Source: Adenophora triphylla var. japonica
Taxonomy: Eukaryota; Streptophyta; Magnoliopsida; Asterales; Campanulaceae
DNA length: 64,000 nucleotides
Assembly (NCBI GenBank): GCA_022495995.1
Contig: JAFEMH010000749.1
Coordinates: 62,001-126,000, forward strand
Direction of reading: 5' to 3'
The position numbers and the translations under genes were made by a program. Below the pieces are notes generated by a model that was given only the letters and a program-made list of their open reading frames with translations, was not told the DNA's origin and ran no database searches. How positions within the stretch are numbered: position 1 is the first letter of the stretch; every line of letters starts with the position of its first letter. Positions 57,577-64,000 of this stretch are shown here, piece after piece.

Positions 57577-60500
57577 TCAAACAGCTTGGTCGGAGGCATT
57601 GGAGTCGTCATTGGCAGCTCGCTCTTCATTAATTGGTTCATGTTGTTGAGGGCTCAAGGGTTTACCCGATTCGGAGAAAACCTGTTGCTTGAACTCACCC
57701 TCCACCTCCATCTCCTCTTGATCCTCTGAATCCTCGAGCTCCTGCAAGGCCACATCAAAGTTCCTGGGAGCCAAAGCTGGGGCCACCCAAGGCTCGCAGC
57801 CCTCTTCTTGGTCTACTTGGGCAATATGGGCTAGATCATCATCATTATAAGGCACTAACGAGTGACCTCCTCTAGCTGTCATGTCATACTGGGGAGCATA
57901 GGCCCATCGAGCTAGCTGTTCCAAAGAAACGTCAGTGTTAGGGTCGACTAAAGCCCGATGGGCCATATGACGCTTACCCAGATCCAAGAAGCCACTGGCT
58001 TTGGCGATAATGGCATTGAAGTACTCATCTCCGTCCTTAAACTTTTCGACGGCATCTTTAGCAGCAGCAGTAGCAGCGACCTGAAGATCTTCTTGCCACT
58101 TCACCCGTGCAAGCCGGTGCTCCTCATTCAACTCGATCAGGAAGTTGTCCTTCTCCTTCAGTAGTTTTGAAACTGTTGCCAGCTCTGTCTGAGTTTTCTC
58201 CAGCTCTTTCTTCTCAGCATCCCTCTCCACCTCGACCTCCTTGAGCTTAGACTCTGCAGTTTCAAGATCCGTCAGAGCTTTCTTCTTCACCATCTCCATG
58301 GCATCAAATGAGTTATCCAAGTCGTTGTATTTCTCTCTTAGCTCGGCTAGTTCTTGCGACCTCTTGGAGTAATCTTTAAGAGCTTGCCTCTCCCTCTCAA
58401 TGGAGGCCCTCCATGAGCTTTTAACCTGTTCGACCATGGTGAGATTCTACATTTATGGAAACTAGAGAAGGGTTAGCTCGGAGATCAAACTGACAAACTA
58501 AGGGAACAAGCGACAAGGCAGAAAGAAAAAACAAAGGATTACCTCGCAGTGCACCATCCCAGAGCGAGCTGAGAATTCCTCAGGGGTAATCCCCTTATCA
58601 GCAAAGTGGGCTAGGAGGTCGACATCAATGGCCCTCCTAACCACAACCTGGCCCAGGCTCATATCTGGATAGCGTCGACTCAAGCTGTTGACCCCAATGA
58701 GAGGGGGCACATCACTCAACCTCCTCATTTGGTCCTCTAGAGATTCTTGGATGGGGGGAGAAGAGGCTGGTGGAGGCAGTTGGCTCGAGGAAACTGACTT
58801 TCCTTTCTCAGTTCTTGTCCTTTTCCTAGAGTTCAGGGGCAGGTCATCCTCATCCACCATCACATCATCTTCATCAATATTCACAACCTCCAGAGGGCTG
58901 GCTTCAACCATTACCGCACCAGAAGTCCCTGCGTTAGCATCAGGAGTTGGGTCGGAGCTCAAGCTGGGCTTATTGGACTTGTTGGAGTCGTTACCATCCT
59001 CAGTCACATCCCTAGTATGGCTGCTACTTCCCAAGGGGTCCTCAAATTCAACCTCCTCCATGGGGATCATTCCAGCATTATCCTTAGAAAGCAGATCATT
59101 CCTTCTCACAACCTCTCTTTCTCTGTTGGCTCGAGCGTTGGCAGCACCATGGGCTTTTTTGGCTTTCTTCCTGTCTGATACCACCAGTATACGACCCATA
59201 TTTGCCTCTTGCTCGGGGGTCAGAACTGCACAAAAAATCAAGATGACAGGTTATTAGTTCGATCCAAACCACTCTACATGAGAGCTACAAGTTATATGTA
59301 CGAGTTCGACATGCACGAGCTAACCCATCTATATGTGAGTTAAGCAATTAACGAGTTAAGGGTTGCATACACAATTCAAAGTGTTATCTATATACAAGCT
59401 ACGAGCTAATCATGGGAGAGCAAAGTGTTCTACATGCAATGTTCTACATACGAGCAATAGTTCTATGTACGAGCAAGCCATGTACGAACCACAGATCAAG
59501 CACGTAAGTATCATGCCCAAGTCAAACTATTCATTCATGCAAAGTTAACAGATAAAGGGCGAGTAAAGAAAGACAGAACAAGGATATCTTACCACCAGCA
59601 TGCTCCCCATTCTCCTTTCAATAGTTGGCAGTCTTTTTACAACGTTGGCACTTATCCTCGAACTTAGCCAACGCGTGAGTAACCCAGTCGGGATATATTG
59701 TGCCCCTACCAATGGCCACCAAGGGTTGCACTTCCCCCTTTCCAGCCATCATCCCGGCCTGGATGAAATTATATTTGGTGGTGATCAGACTCTCCCAACT
59801 GAAAGAGCCCTTGTCAGCTAGTCGACACAACTTCTTATATAATTCAAAATGCCAGAGTGGCTCCCAATAGTTCCTCTCATCTAAGGGCTCGGTATCAGCA
59901 GTTGGCAAAGGAAATTCCCATCCTAACCCACTCTCTACAACAACCACATGCGAGTTCCAGCCACTATGCTTGCTAGGGTGGTTTGTGAAAAGCTTACGAG
60001 AATTGGGTTTAGAGGGGGTACTAATGCTCATCTCCTCTCCACTATACTTAACGCAAAAGAATTCCTTGAACACCCTCATACAAGATTCATATCCTAAAAA
60101 CCTACATACCATGGCAAAGCATTCTAGAACCCTACAGGTATTGGCTTCGAGCTGAAGGGGTAAGGCATTAGCACACTCCAAGAACTCATTGATAAAAGGG
60201 TCGAGTGGCAACCTAAGGCCAGCCACAAATTGGCCATAGAAGAAAGCTACTCTAGTGGCATCCCTGGCAAAATTCAACTTAAACTGATCCATAAAATCCT
60301 TTTTGCTATAGATGGTCACTCTGTAATCCTCCTTACTTACCTCACAGAAATCAAAAATCATGCTATACCTAGAGGGCAAGTTCTTCTTTCCCCGCAATGG
60401 CCCTTGAGGAATGTAGCCTCTCTCATTCTTCCCTGGCACCACAGAGGACCCAAAAGCATCCACTATCCAAGGGCTTGAAGAGGTTGAAGTCGTGTTCCCC

Positions 60501-60930
60501 TCCAGAGTTGCCATATCTGTACAAGAAGAAGGAGAAACAGGGGAGTCAGACCTATGATCATGTTCGGGAATCCTACCTAAGGGCAACCTACATAAGGGCG
60601 ACCTAGACTCCCCCGGGAAACCTTTCCTATCCCTAAGAAAAATAATGACAGTTTATGGACATCCCTAACATAGAATAGTGCAATGTGATCGAGTAATTCA
60701 TGGAAAAGATGAAAAGAGACCACATTTGAATCGTCAATTGTTAATTCACCTACACCCATTCCTAGGGGTAGCCCTATCTCGCTAAAGTTCAGTCCCCACC
60801 TGGTCAAGATAGAGGCACACTCGTTCAAGGTCATCTCTCTCCACTCATTGTTTATGTGCTTACATACACGACGATTAACAGTACAGTACCCGTACCAAGC
60901 TCCTGGTTCACTACTGAAGGTCCTAGCCAT
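57577..60930 (-). CDS. Four-exon antisense gene of F (Transposase_28-like, coiled coil)
   Basis: Opposite to gag-pol. Exon 1 starts at ATG 60930 (context CCGCCATGG) and ends near 60590-60670; the donor is uncertain, and a phase-1 donor near 60593 or 60606 would keep frame. Exon 2 is 60516-59641 (acceptor CTTGTACAG), exon 3 59225-58543 (acceptor TTTTGTGCAG, donor GAG/GTAATCC), exon 4 58446-57577 (acceptor AATGTAG). Phases agree at exons 2/3 and 3/4. Together about 900 residues. Exon 2 has text typical of PF04195 (putative gypsy type transposon, Transposase_28): VAFFYGQFVAGLRLPLDPFI and LECFAMVCRFLGYESCMRVF. Exon 3 is acidic with a nuclear-type SRKRTRTEKGKS. Exon 4 is a long coiled coil with an acidic tail. 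No membrane segment is visible. Function is unknown. Such antisense ORFs are known in Tat/Retand elements. Confidence 0.75.
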
Positions 60931-61414
60931 GGCGGAAACGAAAACAAAGCAGAAATTAAAGCCCTAAAGCGAGTATACGAGAGAAATACCTCAGTTGATT
61001 GCAAGAAGGGAAGCTGTTGACGAAGACGAAAGCTCAGATTAAATCCTAATGTTGCTCCACAATTATCGCCAAGAGGGTATGAGAGCTTGAAGACGGTAAA
61101 AATTCTAAACGGAGAAGGATTCTGCTATTTGTATTTTCCGAAATTGGAAAGGAAAAGGGAAAATTCAAAAATTAATTTCCATATTAATTGGGAAAACAGT
61201 TTCCAAGACGGATTATCAAACGTCTAATTGTAATCATTTCAAAATACGGCGCTCCTTCATCTCTGGCCGTTCACCGCCGACGTCCAGGATTGTGCCACGT
61301 CATCTTGGGTCGACTAAACCTCAGAACGAGTAGCGACCTGCGAGTAACAGCAATTTCCATCAAGATTTCCTTAACTTCCTAGTCGACAAAGTCAACTCGA
61401 AAGTTAGGGGCCAC
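60931..61414 (-). promoter_or_regulatory. Probable upstream region of the antisense gene; polypurine tract of F
   Basis: On the minus strand it has an AT-rich block (61130-61180), a CT-rich leader-like stretch and a donor-like GAG/GTATTT near 60990, so a 5' UTR intron is possible. At 61400-61414 the plus-strand GTTAGGGGCCAC is the polypurine tract before the 3' LTR. No TATA box was clear. Confidence 0.4.
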
Positions 61415-62074
61415 TGAACATACCAAAAGTAGCGAGTTGGTCCAAGCGAGTAAGGCCCAATCTTCAAGGATTTATTACCTTAACATGTCCTGTGGGCTAG
61501 GCCCAATCAATACATGGCCCAAGGCCCATCTCATGTATCAGTCGACTAAGTTCATCGTCCGACCTATCAGGTCCCGACCTAACTTAGTCCGACCTGAAGA
61601 TCCGAGTTCTAATACGGGTACGATCCATGCTCTACCTGTCAGTCAGGTCGACCATTCCTCAAATGGCAACCTCGACCTAATCAACAAGCGTCGACCTAAC
61701 TAATGTGGGCGCACGTGGGTTAAATCTTTCCATAACTGCATTCCTACAAATCAGGGACTGTTATAGGCACGTTCCCATTACTCATAACTGTCGCTAAAAT
61801 CTCGGAGCTCATGTAGCACCACCAAAAATACAACGGTCAACACCTATAAATACATCATCACTACCAACGGTGCAAAGGTAACTGCTATTTTGTTATCTGA
61901 ATTCTCTATTCAATACATTATAAGCTATATTCAACCGTAATCTTACTCTCACGCCCGAGGGTCTAAGCCGGAGACACATCCGGCTAGTCGTGGGTTCTGA
62001 TTTCAGGTCAAGGAGCCAGGTGATCAGTCCTGCCACGTGGAGGAAGATTGATAAGCACAATTCCTGCAGCATCA
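61415..62074 (+). repeat. 3' LTR of F
   Basis: Same length as the 5' LTR, about ten substitutions by eye (about 1.5%). TATA box 61845-61851. It is followed by GTTAT at 62075-62079. Confidence 0.95.
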
Positions 62075-62079
62075 GTTAT

Positions 62080-63588
62080 ATACGACGGTAAACATGGAGG
62101 CGCCGTAAATAGTAACATTATATACGACGGTGGACATGAAGACGCCATAAATAGCAACATTATATACGGCGGTATACAATATCTGCCGTAAATATTAATA
62201 AATACCGCGAAATGAATTTTCCATTCTCAGTTGGCGCAAAAACAAAATTTCCTCTCTCTCTCCTCCTCTAGGGCAATTTGATTCAAGCCGCCGGTGACCA
62301 TTGAAGTGGACCGACCGTGATTAGTGAAGACGGAGCCGGTGAAGATGGTTGTAGATCAGCTCTGGTGAAGAACCAAGCTCTGGTTAAGACCATTGAAGGC
62401 GAAGCGACCGTGATTCTCGCCGCCGGTGACCATTACATCGGCGACCTGTGAAGATCTGCCTTCTTTCTCTCTCTAAAATCCTCATTTTGTCACCGCCAGG
62501 TATTCGATTTTTCCTTAAACCTTTGATCTATCAGTTTTTATTTTTTTAATGAAATTTAATTTGGTTTTTATATTTTTTTTTAATTTTTGATTAATTATTT
62601 GCAGTTGATGCTTTTTTTGTGATGAGTTTTGTTTAGATCTGTAGTTTGAATCATGATTTGTAATAGATAATTGTACGTTTGTTTGCCGTTATATGGTACA
62701 ATAGCTTTGTGTTTAGTTTCATTTAGCTGCAATTTGGAAAATATTATGAGTTGATTCTGTTCATAATTTTGAATGGAATGGAATTTTTGTTTTTAGTTTC
62801 ATTTGACTGCAATTTGGAATTATTGTGACACTGGCTTTTAGCGGGGCCGATCCTATTAAATTTGTGGCCCTAAGCTAACTTTTTGGATGGCCCCCTCTTT
62901 GAATAATGTGATTGATTTGTGGTTTTTTTAGAAGTCATAATTTGAAAAGCCCCAATTCCCTTCCCCTAATGGCATGCCTTTGATAAATAACTGCTTGATG
63001 GTGAATTTTGATATTAATTGTTGCTCCCAATTGTGATTATCCATCAAATTGCTGGAATTTAGGGTTTTAATTGTTATTTGCTAGTTTAAACATATGCTGA
63101 CAAGGATATGAGCTAGAACTTTGGGTTGAAATTGTCATGTTTGTGTCTGAGTTGGAGTTCGCTAGAGTCTGATGGGGGTTAATATCTTACAACTGGCAGT
63201 TTCATAGTGATATTTTCCTTTTGTTTCGGTCTTGATCTAATAAAGTTTATATTGGTTTTAACCGATAACTTCATTGAGAGATATTTTCTGTTAATTTAGA
63301 TAGATATTTTCCTTCAGTAGAAAAAAGAAATAAGGAAAAGAAACAAAGTGGTCAACTTTATTTTTCAGTGATGCTAAGTTAAGCTTGTTTAGTCATGCTC
63401 TGGCTACATGATAAGAGTCGGGGGCATCTGAAGATATGTGAAAGAAGCCTGATCATACTTGTTTTGGGGCATTGCATATTGCAATATTCCTCTTGATTGA
63501 GAGAAGTCTATTTTTGGGTTTCGTATTCTCTTTCCTGCCCATCTCGCTGATATTCTTCTTCTTCACCAATACCAATAAAATGGCGGTT
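62080..63588 (+). mobile_element. CACTA element continued: subterminal repeats, then AT-rich non-coding sequence
   Basis: More ATACGRCGG / CGCCGTAAAT pairs at 62080-62195. A CT-rich leader-like stretch (62249-62270) and a donor-like CAG/GTATTC at 62500 follow, so this may be a 5' UTR exon and first intron of a CACTA transposase gene or of a captured gene. 62500-63588 is AT-rich and has no supported ORF. A GC-rich patch at 62840-62905 may be another small insertion. Confidence 0.5.
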
Positions 63589-64000
63589 GTTGGGTATGTA
63601 TATTTTAACCCTCCTAGATTAGCTAAAGATTTGATTGATACCATAACCTCCTCTCTATTTTAAGGACTTTAGGCCCATATGTAATGAAGCTTAGACTTCA
63701 ATTTTTTAGCTAAGTCCATTTTATAGAAAAGGAAAAATTAGGCTTGAAGACTGGCACAAGACTCATTGGATATGAGGTTGCAGTTCAAGAGGTTCAGACC
63801 ACTTCATCAAACCACACGAAGAAAACCGCTCCTAGCAACTGCTTTGTGAATTCCTTTGTCTGAAACCACTCTTTGACAATCTCAGTGCAACCGCCTTGAT
63901 GTAAACCGCATTTGTTATACAGTTCCAACCGCACTGATGAAACCTCCACTGGTGAAATCGCACATGCTCAACCGCTTCACACCAGACCACATCCAATGAT
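63589..64000 (+). repeat. Start of a second S1-family LTR, cut by the window edge
   Basis: It begins TGTTGGGTATG and follows the first 200 bp of the S1 LTR with moderate divergence. AACCGC copies are at 63826, 63889, 63905, 63929 and 63970 (approximate), in the same orientation relative to the LTR as in S1. The rest lies right of the window. Confidence 0.85.

Larger units (their letters stand above)
51225..62074 (+). mobile_element. Tat-lineage retrotransposon F, young, nested in the CACTA element
   Basis: LTRs 51225-51884 and 61415-62074 (660 bp each, no indels, about ten substitutions by eye) are flanked by GTTAT (51220-51224 and 62075-62079). The primer-binding site TGGTTCCATTGCCGGG starts at 51888. 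It resembles the TGGCGCCGTTGCCGGGGA type used by Tat elements. Gag and pol lie on the plus strand (51949-56762), and an antisense spliced gene lies between pol and the 3' LTR. Part of pol is deleted. GTCGAC is strongly enriched over the element. Confidence 0.95.

Noticed and set aside
62500..63588. A host gene intron/exon
   Set aside because: Only a leader-like stretch and one donor-like site are seen; no coding exon can be supported.

Overview
The window is repeat-dense nuclear DNA of a flowering plant, probably a eudicot. Nearly all of it is transposable elements nested in one another: Ty1/copia (including a Sirevirus-type element), Ty3/gypsy of the Tat and chromovirus lineages, a CACTA DNA transposon, Stowaway-like MITEs and a SINE. 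I found no convincing host gene, rRNA, tRNA or CRISPR array. Species cannot be told from the sequence.

Layout. (1) 1-27003 is a minus-strand Sirevirus-like copia element (S1). Its 5' LTR is 25557-27003, gag is about 23636-25490, pol is 5091-8912, and an extra 'env-like' gene lies at 1040-4446. The 3' LTR is beyond the left edge. (2) S1 is split by a 14.7 kb minus-strand Tat/Ogre-type gypsy element (D, 8913-23630, flanked by TTGCT). D has lost its RT and RNase H but carries tandem arrays and intron-bearing ORFs on the opposite strand. (3) S1 sits at 27004 in the 3' region of another minus-strand Tat element (E, about 27009-44450). E keeps a long, almost intact pol ORF with two RNase H domains, and an array of short hairpins (27262-28038). 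(4) E's gag is split by a plus-strand chromovirus (G, 34687-43638, duplicated CGCCT) with 2.2 kb LTRs. (5) 44460-46550 holds Stowaway-like MITEs and a 3'-oligo(A) SINE in minus orientation. (6) 46650-50915 holds remains of two minus-strand copia elements and an (AT)n microsatellite. (7) At 50916 a CACTA element begins inside the second copia. Its subterminal repeats are interrupted by a young plus-strand Tat element (F, 51225-62074, duplicated GTTAT, two 660 bp LTRs). F carries a four-exon gene on the strand opposite to gag-pol (57577-60930). The CACTA sequence resumes at 62080. (8) At 63589 an LTR of the S1 family starts in plus orientation and runs off the window.

Recurring pattern. Several families carry their own short CG-containing motif at many copies: AACCGC in S1, GTCGAC in F, GGTCCGTACGGACC in D's LTRs, GGGCGGTCGCCC in G's LTRs and TATACGGCGG in the CACTA end. 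In D and G the palindromes lie just upstream of the LTR TATA box. S1, F and probably D also carry extra ORFs outside gag-pol. In S1 and F these have intron-bearing structure, predicted nuclear-type basic clusters and no visible membrane segment. A testable idea is that the extra proteins recognise their own element's motif, by analogy with VANC anti-silencing proteins of VANDAL transposons. This is inference.

Many coding regions are broken by small indels. The two LTRs of D, and parts of those of G, also differ by many small indels, so some breaks may be sequencing errors rather than decay.
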